Positions 34,341-45,000 are shown, counted from the first letter of the stretch. The stretch is 64,000 nt of DNA from Ponticaulis sp. (GCA_002723155.1 PBNO01000015.1:62001-126000), one strand, 5' to 3'. The notes: generated by a model from the letters alone, not told the origin. A program made the numbers and translations.

Positions 34341-34991
34341 ATGGCTGATGTGAATGCACAAAAGCGCCAGCTTCGCGCTGCAGGCGTCGTTCCGGTCCTG
34401 ACAATCGACCGCACCGAAGACGCTGTTCCTGTCGCGAAAGCTCTGGCAGATGGCGGCTTGCGAGTACTCGAAGTCACGCTACGCACGGCTTGTGCGCTGG
34501 ACGCTATCAGAGAGATTTCCAATTCCGGCCTCGATGTTCTCGTCGGCGCAGGCACAATCACATGCGAATCAGATGTCGGCTCAGCGCTGAAATACGGCGC
34601 CCAGTTTCTTGTAACGCCAGCCACTCCTGCATTTCTGCTATCCGAACTTGCAGCTTTCCCCGGCCTCGTCGTCCCGGGTATAGCTACCCCTACAGAAGCC
34701 CTGTCTCTCTACGATCACGGGTTTGATGTGGTGAAATTCTTCCCAGCTGAGCCTTATGGCGGCGCTTCTACGCTCAAAGCATTGTCTGCGCCGCTGCCAA
34801 ACATAAGCTTCATGCCAACGGGCGGTGTCTCTTTCGAGAAGCTGCCATCCTATCTGAAACTGCCAAACGTTGCGGCAGCAGGTGGGTCCTGGCTTGCAAC
34901 ACCAGCAGATATTCAGGCCGGCAACTGGGCCCGAATTACAGAACTGGCTCAGGAAGCATCAGATCTCGTGAAATCGCTTCGACCGGGCTGA
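34341..34991 (+). CDS. eda: 2-dehydro-3-deoxy-phosphogluconate (KDPG) aldolase
   Basis: Eda splits KDPG into pyruvate and glyceraldehyde 3-phosphate. The 216 residues show VVPVLTIDRTEDAVPVAKAL, the catalytic Glu in LEVTLRT, GAGTIT, VTPATPAFL, the Schiff-base Lys in DVVKFFPAEPYGG and the phosphate-binding MPTGGV and AAGGSWLA. It joins both arms of the locus (galacturonate and KduD routes) to central metabolism. It lies 23 bases after the esterase gene and 32 bases before the PEPC-like gene, so it is probably in the operon begun by uxaA. Confidence 0.95.
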   Translation: MADVNAQKRQLRAAGVVPVLTIDRTEDAVPVAKALADGGLRVLEVTLRTACALDAIREISNSGLDVLVGAGTITCESDVGSALKYGAQFLVTPATPAFLLSELAAFPGLVVPGIATPTEALSLYDHGFDVVKFFPAEPYGGASTLKALSAPLPNISFMPTGGVSFEKLPSYLKLPNVAAAGGSWLATPADIQAGNWARITELAQEASDLVKSLRPG

Positions 34992-35023
34992 CATCGACAA
35001 CACAAATCTCAAGGCTCATCATC

Positions 35024-37834
35024 ATGGAAAACGCTGACCTTCCCCTGAAAAAAGATGAGATCTATGAGCGTCTGAAATTCTATGCGCGCGATATCGAACG
35101 CGACCCGCAGACCAATTCTGTTTTCAGACTGGCTCAAGATTACTTTTTCGCTCTGTCAAAAGGCGAATTGAGCGCCGATGCGCTTAGCGCGCCTGTGCAG
35201 GACATTACCGACGAGCTTTTCAGTGAACGCGCGGCCTTCATCGCCATGCAGCACGAACTCCACTTGCCGGAATCTCCGTGGGAGATGATTAGTGAGAAGC
35301 TCTCGCAGAAAGCCGCTGAAGGGCTCGACGCTTTCAAGGATTGCGTAGAAACGCCCGTAGGCGGCATTGTCTTTACGGCCCATCCAACCTTCGCAAACCC
35401 GCTCAGCGAGCGTCAGAGGCTTGCTGAACTCGCCGTATCAGACGCGGCAGACAGCGCGATCGTATCTACTCCGACAGACGACACTCAGGGCATCACGCTC
35501 CAGCAAGAGCATGAAGAAGCCCAGAATGCGATTGCGAACGCACAGGCATCGGTCAGTAGCTATCTGAAAGCGGTTCTGGAGACAGCCCGTAAAGCCTATC
35601 CAAGTGAGTGGCGCAGTCTTCGCCCTGTCGCACCAACGCTCGCCTCATGGGTCGGTTACGACCTTGACGGCAGAAGCGACATTCATTGGTGGACGAGCCT
35701 TGCCTATCGCCTGAAAGAAAAGTCCGAACAAATTGGCCGCTATGCAAGCGCGCTGAAAGACATTGGTCAAAGCGCTAAAGATGCAGCTGCGATTGACGCC
35801 CTGATATCAGAGCTTGAAACCGCGCAGGCGCTCGCAGCAAAACAATCCGATCTTTTCTTCGGCGATCTGTCGAAGGCAGAGCTCATGGTCGAGGCAGCAA
35901 ATACGCTGACCGAGAACGATGACAAAAACCTCGTCAGCATTCGCGCGCTGTCGGAACGTGTTGCAGCGCTCATGGACGGCGAAGACGACGATACCGCACT
36001 GCGCCTGCTTCAACTGTCGCGGCAGATGGAAATCCTCGGTTTCGGAACGGCTCGCATCCATCTTCGTATCAATGCCGCTCAAATCCAGTCAGTGATCCGG
36101 CGCGACCTCGGCTTCCTCACGGAAGACAATGATCTTGGTCAAGTCGCGCTCGACACGCTGGCAGACAAGCTAAGCGCGGCCGTTCCAGCAAAGATCAACT
36201 TCGGCGACCTGTTCCTCGAACAGTCCACAGCCCGCCGCCAGTTCATGCTGTGCGCACAAATCAGCAAACATATTGATGCTGACACGCCGATCCGTTTCCT
36301 CATCGCCGAGAGTGAGAACCCTGCGACAGTGCTGGGCGCCCTCTATCTTGCGCGCCAATACGGCGTTGAAGGGCAACTGGATATCTCGCCTCTGTTCGAA
36401 ACACCTGAAGCGCTTGAAAATGGTGGCCGCTTCGTAGCGCGCCTTTTGAAAGTGCCGGAGTTTCAGGAATATGTCCGCACGCGTGGCCAGCTATCCATCC
36501 AGCTTGGCTTCTCGGACGCGGGTCGTTTTATCGGACAAGTTGCTGCAGACATCGCAATCGAGCGAATCCAGTCACACATCGCATCCGCCCTTGCTGAAAA
36601 GATGCCGGGTATTGCTCTCCTGTTTTTCAATACGCATGGGGAGTCCGCCGGGCGCGGCGCTTATCCGGGGGACTTCAAAGCTCGTCTGAACCATGTTCTT
36701 CCTGCACACACGCCATCGCTGTGCGCCCGGCTCGGTGTACCGCTGCGCAATGAAGTAAGCTTCCAGGGCGGCGACGGCTATATCCACTTCGCGAACCAGC
36801 CATTGTCGGATTCGGCCTATCTCGCCTTCGTGCGCGAGGGCGTATTCACGCAAGAACATGACGATAGCGACCCGTTCTATCAGCGCTCCAGCCTTGTCTG
36901 GGACTTTTATCGCGCGCTTCGCCTCTGGCACGAGACGCTGTTTGATGATCCGGACTATGCTGTCCTGCTGGGCGAATTTGCTGGCGGCTTCCTGCTCGAC
37001 GCAGGCTCGCGCCCGAAACGTCGCGCCAAAGGCCCAGCCGGCCCGCGCTCTCTTCGCGCGATTTCCCACAATGCCACGCTTCAACAGCTGGGCGCTCTCG
37101 CCAATACCGCTTGCGGTATCGGCTCCGCGCTTGAACGAGACATTGATGAACTCGTCGAGCTGATCGACGATTCTCCGCGCCTGCGTGCTCTGGTCGATCT
37201 GGCTCTGTTCGGCCGTGTCCGCACCTCCATTCCCGCGCTGCGGTCATACGCGGCTGTCTACTCTCCAAGCTTCTGGGTGGCCTGCACAAAGCGCAGCGGC
37301 GATGCAGACCGCAAAGCCGCGCGTACCATGATGTACCGCCTTGTTCGGTCCCAGCGTATTTCATCCGCAATGAACCGCTGCGCCGATCATCTCTCGATTG
37401 ACCTTGGCCGTTTCGACCAGCTTATCTCGCGCCTGAAGAGCGCACCATCGGTCTCTTATCGACACGAAGCGCGCCTGCCGATCCACGCGCTGCATGCAAT
37501 GCGTCAGGGCGCCATGATGCGTGCTCTTGAAATTGCGGGCAGCCTGCCGACGATTTCGGAGCGACACGGCTTTGACATTGATGATGTACAGCATCTGATT
37601 GTTGAAATGCGCATTGAAGAAGCGGTTGGCTTGCTGCGAAAACTCTTCCCGAAATCAGCTCTCGATATCGTGGAATTGTCAGACCTGAAGGAGCCTCGCG
37701 AAGAGCGCGGAGATCTGACGACCTCGGACTACACCGCACTTCACAAAGAATTCCTCGATCCACTCATGGATATTCAAAAACTGATCCATCAGATCAGCCG
37801 TGCAATCAGTCACGCACATCTCGCTTACGGGTAA
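35024..37834 (+). CDS. ppc: Divergent phosphoenolpyruvate carboxylase
   Basis: The 936 residues follow PEPC length and motif order, but the signature blocks are changed. TAHPT with the catalytic His (about H120) is kept. The GGDRDGNP loop reads GYDLDGRSD. The metal-ligand SPLFET and GFSDAG (about 494-505) are kept, but the Lys after GYSD is Arg (DAGRFIG). The FHGRGGxVGRGG loop reads FFNTHGESAGRG (about 534), losing the first His and Arg but keeping the last Arg. The C-terminus lacks the usual RNTG ending. It may still make oxaloacetate from PEP, which would suit growth on a pyruvate/triose-yielding sugar acid, but activity is uncertain. It lies 32 bases behind eda. Confidence 0.85.
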   Translation: MENADLPLKKDEIYERLKFYARDIERDPQTNSVFRLAQDYFFALSKGELSADALSAPVQDITDELFSERAAFIAMQHELHLPESPWEMISEKLSQKAAEGLDAFKDCVETPVGGIVFTAHPTFANPLSERQRLAELAVSDAADSAIVSTPTDDTQGITLQQEHEEAQNAIANAQASVSSYLKAVLETARKAYPSEWRSLRPVAPTLASWVGYDLDGRSDIHWWTSLAYRLKEKSEQIGRYASALKDIGQSAKDAAAIDALISELETAQALAAKQSDLFFGDLSKAELMVEAANTLTENDDKNLVSIRALSERVAALMDGEDDDTALRLLQLSRQMEILGFGTARIHLRINAAQIQSVIRRDLGFLTEDNDLGQVALDTLADKLSAAVPAKINFGDLFLEQSTARRQFMLCAQISKHIDADTPIRFLIAESENPATVLGALYLARQYGVEGQLDISPLFETPEALENGGRFVARLLKVPEFQEYVRTRGQLSIQLGFSDAGRFIGQVAADIAIERIQSHIASALAEKMPGIALLFFNTHGESAGRGAYPGDFKARLNHVLPAHTPSLCARLGVPLRNEVSFQGGDGYIHFANQPLSDSAYLAFVREGVFTQEHDDSDPFYQRSSLVWDFYRALRLWHETLFDDPDYAVLLGEFAGGFLLDAGSRPKRRAKGPAGPRSLRAISHNATLQQLGALANTACGIGSALERDIDELVELIDDSPRLRALVDLALFGRVRTSIPALRSYAAVYSPSFWVACTKRSGDADRKAARTMMYRLVRSQRISSAMNRCADHLSIDLGRFDQLISRLKSAPSVSYRHEARLPIHALHAMRQGAMMRALEIAGSLPTISERHGFDIDDVQHLIVEMRIEEAVGLLRKLFPKSALDIVELSDLKEPREERGDLTTSDYTALHKEFLDPLMDIQKLIHQISRAISHAHLAYG

Positions 37835-37840
37835 AAGGAT

Positions 37841-37953
37841 GCTACCAACCGCAACGGAAAACCGATGGGGTTGGTAGCGAGGGAGAATAAACTTCCAAAT
37901 CGGGCGATGCCCTATCGACACTAACGCGCCGGTAGCCTCCACAGACCGGCGCG
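37841..37953. other. Two strong hairpins after ppc
   Basis: GCTACCAACC (37841-37850) pairs perfectly with GGTTGGTAGC (37869-37878). CGCGCCGGT (37925-37933) pairs perfectly with ACCGGCGCG (37945-37953). Neither has a T run, so they are not classical terminators. They may protect the 3' end of the long pectin transcript or belong to a small RNA. Confidence 0.6.
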
Positions 37954-38056
37954 CAAGTGGCCCCCATCCAAAAGCTATGAACACGTTAAGTCTCGTAAAT
38001 TGCTAACCCCGCAAAAACAGTCAGTCAATCCTGTTTCATTAGTGAGGTCGCCAAAC

Positions 38057-38084
38057 AAAAAAGGGAGGACTTTCGCCCTCCCTT
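38057..38084 (-). terminator. Terminator of the quinoprotein dehydrogenase gene
   Basis: GGGAGG (38063-38068) pairs with CCTCCC (38077-38082), and the minus-strand transcript continues into TTTTTTG. It lies 22 bases past the stop codon. Confidence 0.85.
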
Positions 38085-38105
38085 CTGGAAAAATGTGAAG
38101 ACCTG

Positions 38106-40304
38106 CTATTCGGCCGCTGCAGCATCGAGGCGAGCTCGCTCCTGATGAGCTTGCCAGATGATGTTCTGACGAATAGCGGAAATCGCTTCCTCACCAATCA
38201 CGTCGCCAAAGCCGACCATGCCATTGCCCTCAAGAGCGCCATCACGGACGATCGACATGAAGGTCTCTTCGCGCTCCAGCGCTGCGGAATAGCGAAGATC
38301 AGGGATCACGCCGCCGCCATGGCAAGTAACGCAGAAACGGCCATAGTATTCACCGCCCAACGCAATCGTGTCCTCGTCTGCGGACAGTGCTGGCGGGTCC
38401 AGAACGCCTTCTGGCAGCGGATAGGCTTCAGGCATTTCCGCTTCGCCCTCCAGAGAGAACACAAAGAGACGGCTCCGATTTTCGACCAGTCCGGCATTGA
38501 GGCCAAACACACCGCCCCACCCCGCAAGAATAGCCACATATTGCGTGCCGTTCTGTTCAAACGTCATTGGAGCAGCAATGGCTGCCGTTTGCAGCGGATG
38601 TGACCAGAGCTGAGTGCCGTCCGCCGCGTCATAAGCGCGGAACTCGCCCGTCGCTGTGCCTTGGAAGACAAGACCGCCACCTGTCGCCAGAAGACCGCCA
38701 TTCCACATAATCGGATACTCGACGCGCCAGCGCTCCTCCTGCGCAACCGGGTCCCACGCAACGAGTGAGCCCATAGCGCGCGAACGTGGCTCAACAGGCT
38801 GATAGTCCTCGACGGTCGACGTAGTTTCCAGTGTTCGGCTGCCGGCTGCTGGTCGCTGCATGAGGTCGTCGCCACTTCCGACAACGGCCCCGGTGCCCCG
38901 ATTACCAATCGCGATATTGAAGCTCGCATCAGCAAAGCCCCATTCATCCGGACTATCAAACGGCATAGGCAGGTTATGGACTGGAATATAAACCAGCTCC
39001 TCATCCTGACTAAACGCCATAGGATGCCAGTTATGTCCACCGAACGGGCTCGGGAAGACCAAAGCCGGCCCGTCAAGATAACGCGCTGACGGGTTTTCTA
39101 CCGGACGGCCCGTCTCTGGATCGATCCCCAAAGCCCAGGTTACGTTGGTATAGTTATTCGCTGTCAGAAACTCGCCCGTTTCACGATCCAGCACGTAGAA
39201 GAAGCCATTCTTCGGCGCCTGCATCAGGACATCACGCATCTGGCCATCAATCTCGAGCTCAGCGAGCATAATGTGCTGGGTTGCCGTGAAATCCCATGTC
39301 TCACCCGGCGTAGTCTGGAAGTGCCACGCATACTCACCGGTGGACGCATGGATCGCTACAATTGAGGAGAGATAGAGGTTATCGCCGCCTTCGGGAGAGC
39401 GATATTGCTGGTTCCAGGGCGCGCCATTGCCGACACCGATATAGAGAAGGTCGAGGTCTGGATCATAGGCCATGGAGTCCCAGACGGTGCCACCACCGCC
39501 GACTTCCCACCAGTCACCCGTCCAGGTTTCGGCAGCGGCCTGCAAATATTCAGGCTGCTCACCAGCATCTGGATTATCCGGCACTGTGTAGAAGCGCCAG
39601 ATCAGCTCACCGGTGTCCGCGTCATATGCAGACATATAACCACGAACACGGCCCATATCGGCGCCACCATTGCCAATCATGATCATGCCGTTCACGGCAC
39701 GTGGCGCACCTGTAATCGTATACGGCAGTTCGTGATCGACGATTGTATCTGTCGTCCACACTTCATCGCCGGTTTCGCGATCCAGCGCGATAAGACGTCC
39801 ATCCAGTGATCCAAAGTAAAGATGCTCACCCCAGGCTGCGAGCCCTCGGTTCACCACGTCACAGCATGGCTTAACGCCTGTTCTACCCGGCACTTCAGGA
39901 TCATACTCCCAGAGCAGCTCGCCGGTCACCGCGTCATAAGCCTTCACAAGGCTCCACGCAGTTGTGATGTACATTTTGCCATCAATGACCAGCGGCGTCG
40001 CCTCCTGTCCGCGCGCTGTATCGAGGTCTGCGAACCACTCAAGCTGTAAATCGCCGACCGTTTCGCGGTTCACCTGATCAAGCGGGCTGTAGCGCTGTTC
40101 CGCCCATGTGCGTCCATAAGAGAGCCATTCACTGTTATTGCTGGCCGCGTTTACAAGATCGTCCGTTCCGATCTGTCGCGTCACCTGCGCATCAGGCGTA
40201 TCAGCGCTGACCGGGGTTGCAGTATGTTCCGTCTGTGAGCAGCCTTGAATTGCCATAAAAGCCATGGCGGCCACGCCTATAAACAGGTCGCGTGTTTCAA
40301 TCAT
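38106..40304 (-). CDS. PQQ-dependent alcohol dehydrogenase with C-terminal cytochrome c
   Basis: A 732-residue quinohaemoprotein. A lipobox (AIQGC, Cys near residue 21) is followed by an eight-bladed PQQ propeller. Visible features are the adjacent-cysteine ring in GVKPCCDVVNRG, GNGGADMGRVRGY, WWEVGGGGTVWDSMAYDP, GVGNGAPWN, ETWDFTATQ and repeated tryptophan-docking turns such as AYDAVTGELLWEY. The C-terminus has a haem site, CVTCHG, and a later Met (GMVGFGD). Such type II enzymes oxidise alcohols in the periplasm and pass electrons internally to haem c. ATG 40304 follows GGGGAGGA. The nearby cytochromes may take the electrons. Confidence 0.92.
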   Translation of the reverse strand: MIETRDLFIGVAAMAFMAIQGCSQTEHTATPVSADTPDAQVTRQIGTDDLVNAASNNSEWLSYGRTWAEQRYSPLDQVNRETVGDLQLEWFADLDTARGQEATPLVIDGKMYITTAWSLVKAYDAVTGELLWEYDPEVPGRTGVKPCCDVVNRGLAAWGEHLYFGSLDGRLIALDRETGDEVWTTDTIVDHELPYTITGAPRAVNGMIMIGNGGADMGRVRGYMSAYDADTGELIWRFYTVPDNPDAGEQPEYLQAAAETWTGDWWEVGGGGTVWDSMAYDPDLDLLYIGVGNGAPWNQQYRSPEGGDNLYLSSIVAIHASTGEYAWHFQTTPGETWDFTATQHIMLAELEIDGQMRDVLMQAPKNGFFYVLDRETGEFLTANNYTNVTWALGIDPETGRPVENPSARYLDGPALVFPSPFGGHNWHPMAFSQDEELVYIPVHNLPMPFDSPDEWGFADASFNIAIGNRGTGAVVGSGDDLMQRPAAGSRTLETTSTVEDYQPVEPRSRAMGSLVAWDPVAQEERWRVEYPIMWNGGLLATGGGLVFQGTATGEFRAYDAADGTQLWSHPLQTAAIAAPMTFEQNGTQYVAILAGWGGVFGLNAGLVENRSRLFVFSLEGEAEMPEAYPLPEGVLDPPALSADEDTIALGGEYYGRFCVTCHGGGVIPDLRYSAALEREETFMSIVRDGALEGNGMVGFGDVIGEEAISAIRQNIIWQAHQERARLDAAAAE

Positions 40305-40532
40305 CAATTTCGTCCTCCCCGATCAATCCCGAGCGTCATGAGACCAATCAACTCGTGTCGCCTTTACCGGCGATCGCTGTTTTGCTTTTTTACGTTGTAT
40401 AAATTGCGTGCGTCAGGCTCAAGCCTTTTGAGCGAAGCAGGTGCAGCTATCTTTTGCGGACTAAACGTTCGCGGGAAGGACTGGAGCAGACCATGTCTCT
40501 CAAGGAATAATGTTTATGCAGAAACAATTTCC

Positions 40533-40594
40533 CCTCACCATATCGGTGAGGTTGTCAGCATGCCTCCGACCGGCTCCTGACGAAACCGGTCGGA
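40533..40594. other. Tandem hairpins between cytochrome b561 and the dehydrogenase
   Basis: CCTCACC (40533-40539) pairs with GGTGAGG (40545-40551). TCCGACCGG (40565-40573) pairs with CCGGTCGGA (40586-40594). The second lies just after the cytochrome b561 stop codon on its transcript. Neither carries a T run. They may end or stabilise that mRNA. The rest of the roughly 300-base gap shows no gene and presumably carries the dehydrogenase promoter. Confidence 0.55.
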
Positions 40595-40603
40595 AACAGA
40601 AAA

Positions 40604-41344
40604 TCAAATCGTCCAGACGAGCCAGGTGAGGCCAATCGCAACCGCAACGCCAAGCGCCACATTCCAAAGTGGTGCCCGAACCGTTTTTTCCGGCGCACCC
40701 TCTTCTACCTTTCGGCTGCCTGTGAGCATCGGGCGAACCAGATTTGCCTTCAGAACAAACTGATAAGCCAGAACAGCCAGCACATGCAGCGCAATAAGGA
40801 TGTAGAGCGCCCGAAAGCTCATTTCATGAAACTCGGAGAACAGACGCCCTGTATCGAACTCCAGAAATTTAGATAACGGACCGGATTCCAGACCATTCAC
40901 ATCAATCGTGAAAAGACCTGTTCCCACCTGTGTACCGACCACAAGGATCAGAGCAACAACACTCAGCGCACCGAGCGGGCTATGCCCGGTTGACGGCTTG
41001 TAATTGCCTTTCGTGAGCGACTTCGCATACGCGATGACTTTGCCCGGACCTTTTACGAAGTTAGAAAACTTCGCCGTAGAAGCCCCGAAAAGCCCCCAAT
41101 ACACGCGATAAAACCAAAGAAACAGAACAAGCATGCCGATCCGGCGGTGCCATCCCATTTCGCCCCAGCCATAGGCAATCCACCCCTGCTCTACCATGAA
41201 GCCATCAAGCGTTTCCCAGATGCCGTGACCCTCTGCTGTCGACCACATGCAGGCGATCAGGAAAACCAGACCCCAGTGAAATGTGCGGACTGTCCAGTCC
41301 CAGACCTTCTGGGACCGGACCGGAACAGCGTCCGCACTAGTCAT
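40604..41344 (-). CDS. Cytochrome b561-type membrane protein
   Basis: A 246-residue protein with about five hydrophobic segments. It has the cytochrome b561/hydrogenase b-type pattern: VWDWTVRTFHWGLVFLIACMW with an early haem His, GWHRRIGMLVLFLWFYRVYWGLFG, and the paired His of FHEMSFRALYILIALHVLAV. Such proteins move electrons between quinone and periplasmic cytochromes. It overlaps the cytochrome c'-like gene by 8 bases, so the two are likely a redox pair. It may link the PQQ dehydrogenase to the membrane quinone pool. Confidence 0.88.
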   Translation of the reverse strand: MTSADAVPVRSQKVWDWTVRTFHWGLVFLIACMWSTAEGHGIWETLDGFMVEQGWIAYGWGEMGWHRRIGMLVLFLWFYRVYWGLFGASTAKFSNFVKGPGKVIAYAKSLTKGNYKPSTGHSPLGALSVVALILVVGTQVGTGLFTIDVNGLESGPLSKFLEFDTGRLFSEFHEMSFRALYILIALHVLAVLAYQFVLKANLVRPMLTGSRKVEEGAPEKTVRAPLWNVALGVAVAIGLTWLVWTI

Positions 41345-41864
41345 CGTCTACACGGAAATCGTCATGGCAGGCACCACATGTGCCGCCGAGTGTGCGCAGA
41401 GCGCCGCCCGTGGCCGTCATGTCGCCGGATGCAGCGGCTGTCTGGAATGCGACAGCAGCCGTCTGGAAGTTAGAAACGGCTTCATCAAAGCCTTCTGGGT
41501 TTTCCCAGATCGTTGGCAGAGCCTCAGTTTCAACACCCGCCTCAGGACCAGACCCTGCAGGGAACCAGTCTCCCATAGTTGCAGCATGACCTGCGATAAT
41601 ATCAGCTTTTTCAGAGATCAGCATAGCGTCAGGGCTGCCCGAGCGCATGCTTTCACTGATGGCACGCATGCTGGCGCCCATCTCTTTCAGATTGTCCTGA
41701 CGCGCTTCGATAATTGCCACGATTTCAGCGTCTACCACAGGTGCTTCAGCTGTTTCTGTTGCAGCTGGCGCCTCAGCTTCAGGTGTTGCCGCTTCTTCTG
41801 CGCCGCCGCATGCAGCGAGCAGTAGAGCAGAACCGGCAATCATGCCGAACATAACTTTCTTCAT
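41337..41864 (-). CDS. Cytochrome c'-like lipoprotein
   Basis: A 175-residue exported protein. The signal has the lipobox LLLAAC (Cys near residue 19). A low-complexity Ala/Glu/Thr/Pro spacer follows (about 20-45), then a helical domain with a single C-terminal haem site, CGACH, near residue 168. This is the four-helix cytochrome c'/c556 arrangement, here lipid-anchored. ATG 41864 follows GAGGGG. Its overlap with the cytochrome b561 gene makes the latter its likely redox partner. Confidence 0.88.
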   Translation of the reverse strand: MKKVMFGMIAGSALLLAACGGAEEAATPEAEAPAATETAEAPVVDAEIVAIIEARQDNLKEMGASMRAISESMRSGSPDAMLISEKADIIAGHAATMGDWFPAGSGPEAGVETEALPTIWENPEGFDEAVSNFQTAAVAFQTAAASGDMTATGGALRTLGGTCGACHDDFRVDDD

Positions 41865-41988
41865 AGGGTACCCCTCTTCGTAAACGGATGCCGTCATCAT
41901 CCCATCGCTTAACCCTACGAAAACCGTAAGGTTGGGTGATTAACTCGTCAATCAGGCAACCGGTTCACACTTAGTTGTACGCAGGACC

Positions 41989-42021
41989 AAAAAAAATCCG
42001 GCGGTGCAGAACACCGCCGGA
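41989..42021 (-). terminator. Terminator of the second TonB receptor gene
   Basis: TCCGGCGGTG (41997-42006) pairs perfectly with CACCGCCGGA (42012-42021) around CAGAA. On the minus strand it runs into a long T tract (complement of the A run ending at 41996). It lies 24 bases past the receptor stop codon. Confidence 0.93.
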
Positions 42022-42044
42022 CCTTAATTTCGCTCAGCTACACC

Positions 42045-45000
42045 TTAGTAAGTGTATTTGAAGCCAACTTCGATCGTACGACCGAGCGCGTTAACACCCA
42101 TACGTGGGTCATAGCCGAACTCTGCACGAACGAATGGTGGATCTTCGTCCAGAATGTTCTGCATAGAACCTGTGAGACGCAGATTGTCGTTCAGGTCATA
42201 AACGTATGTGAAGTCAAATGTCAGCGTGCTGTCGATCTCGTTGCCACGTGTGAACGGGCCAACGAACTCGTCTGGCGTGAACGGAGGCGCGGAACCAGGA
42301 ATGATGCCGACCGGGTCAACACCACCACGTTCGTCCGTCAGACCAGACACATAACGTGCTGTCAGACGAGCGTTGTGGTCACCGCGATTATAGTTGAAGA
42401 ACGCGTTGATACGGTGCTTCGGCGCGGAGAAACCGACAGACGAGAAGTTCAGGAAGCCCAGACGGTCATCATCTGGTGTGACTTCAAAGCCATCAAGAAC
42501 ACGTGCACTCGTCATGAGCTCTGTGATGCTTGTACCCGTCAGACCAAAGGATGCGTCAGCCGCACCAATCGGAAACGAGTAGTTGATCTGGTAGTCAAAA
42601 CCGGATGTGAACTGGTCAGAACCGTTACCGAAATCAGTCGTGACACGGTTCAGGTCAGCCGCAGTTGTTGTACCCTGCACACAACCACCGTTGAATTCAA
42701 CGCGGTTGATAAGCGGGTGGCTACAAAGATCGTACTGATCATTTGGATCAAACACAGCATTCGCGATGAAGTTGTGCGGAGCAATCTCGCCGATTTCACC
42801 CATTGTATGGATGTCAAAATAATCCACGATGATTGTCAGATCATGATCTGATGCAAAGCCATCGCTCTGCCAGATCGCACCAATATTCCAGCTCTCAGCT
42901 TCTTCCGGCTCCACGCCCGCAAGCGTCACAGTTGTAGCGGCCAGCCACGCACCATTAACTACGTCATATGAGCGAACGAGGTTGGCAATATTGCCCGGCG
43001 CCAGTGAGATTGGGGGTGCCTGGAAGTTGGTACCGTACGAGCCGCGGATCGCGAGTTCGTCAGTCAACTGCCATTTACCCGACACTTTGTAGACTGTCGC
43101 GCCCAGACCACCAGAAAACTCCTCGCGACGAACCGCTGCCTGAACGTTGATGTCGTCTGTTAGCGGTAGATTTGTCTCCGCGAAGAAGGAGTAAGATTGC
43201 TGGTCAAAGTAATCAGGTGTGTTTGTACCGAAGAAGCCGTAAGGGCCTGGCTCGTTGGCTGTACAACCATTGAAATCAGGGTGGGTGTCCGGAAGCGGAC
43301 GCTGCCCAACAGGCCACGCACATGGTGTTGCCCCGTTATAGAGCTCGCTCGGAACGAACTCACGGAATTCAACCATACGGCCTTGTGCACCGACAGCCCA
43401 ACCAATTGTACCGCCTGGCAGCTCGACTGGAAGAACGCCGTCGAAAACTGCGTCGAACGTAACGCTTTCGGTGGTGGACTCGTCTCGACGTTCGTCGAAC
43501 AGCCAAGCAACAAGTTCATCAGGGTTCTCTGCGCCCGGAACATAGTTCGGGTTTGCAAGACCAAGCTCAGGTTGCTCTGCAAAAGCAGATGCAAACGGGT
43601 TGTACCAGAGACAGCCATTCTGACCAGCTTCAGCAGGGTTTTGAGTACCCAGCTGAGATGAATCAAGGTCAGCTGCCGCACAGTTCGGACCACCAAAACC
43701 GTTCAGCGCTTCCTGCAGGCGATAGCCAAGATAGTCAGGGTTGGTGTTCGTTGAACGCGCAGAGTTGTAAGTAACTGCAACATCATAGCCGATATCAGAG
43801 AAACGACCAAAGAAATCACCCAGCGTACCGTCAATGCCCGCAGACATACGCCATACCTGATTGCTAACGCTGGCGGCAGAACCGAAGCCCTCGCCGCGGC
43901 CCATGACAGGGTTACCATTGTGCGCGAATGGACGAACAAGGAACGCTGAATAGCGGTTTGTTAGGCCGTAAAGTGCGCTTTGATCCCAACCTGTACGCGC
44001 TGCAAACTCGGCTACATACGGGTTGGTGCTTGGGACAAAGTATTGGAATGTCGCGCCAACTGTTGTCGCCGGACCTTGCGTTGTCGGCAGGGACGGAGAA
44101 CCGAATACGTGAGGAACATCAACCTGACCGTAAGAGAAGTCAGCGTGGAAGTTCATGTTCTCGTTGATGACGGTGTCGAACTGCGAATAAACGCGGTAGA
44201 TGTCCTGATCTTCAACGAGGTTGTAGTAAGACGCGTAATTATAAAGGCAGACCGGAGTAACCGTCTGATCAGTCGCGTAAATACCACCGACAGCCTCACA
44301 CGATGTTTGTGTAAAGTCGTTGAGGAAAGAGTTCAGGTTACCAATGCCGAGGCTTGTGTTTTGCGGCAGGTAGCCTGTCAGGTTGGTCAGGAAGGACCAT
44401 GGTGTCGGGTTCTCAGTGTATGGAACCAGCGCCCAGTCACGGTCTTCTGTCTCGAGACGGGAACGATGCTCCCACTCAGCCGCGATATAGAAGTTTGTGT
44501 CGCCCTCGCCCCAACCGGCGATGAAGCCCATATCCCACTCGCCATCAGAACCGTCGACATGCATATAGTTGCCGGTGGTTTCGAAGCCTGTGAAGCCTTC
44601 GCGCGTGATGAAGTTCACAACGCCGCCCACAGCGTCCGCACCGTAAATAACGGCCGCGCCGTCTTTCAGAACTTCTGTACGACCAATCGCGATACCCGGA
44701 ATGTTAGACAGGTTTTCACTCATGCGACGTCCGTTAAGGAGCGTCAGAGTCTTGTCTGCACCGAGGCCACGAAGGTTGAAGCTTGGTGAACCTGTCAGTT
44801 CAGCGCCACCAAAATAGTTTGCTTCACCCGACGTTGGACCAGACTGCGGCAGTTCGCGCGCGAACTGCAGTGCAGTCGGGCTACCTTGCAGTTGCAGGTC
44901 TTCAGCTGAGTAGACGTTTACCGGCAGAGCCGCGTCTTCAGGTGTTCCACGGATAGCAGAACCGGTTACAACAACCTGCTGCTGCGTGAACACTTCATCT

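Noticed and set aside
37679-37984. 101-codon minus-strand frame after ppc
   Set aside because: It overlaps the ppc end and the hairpin region, with no ribosome site and no domain.
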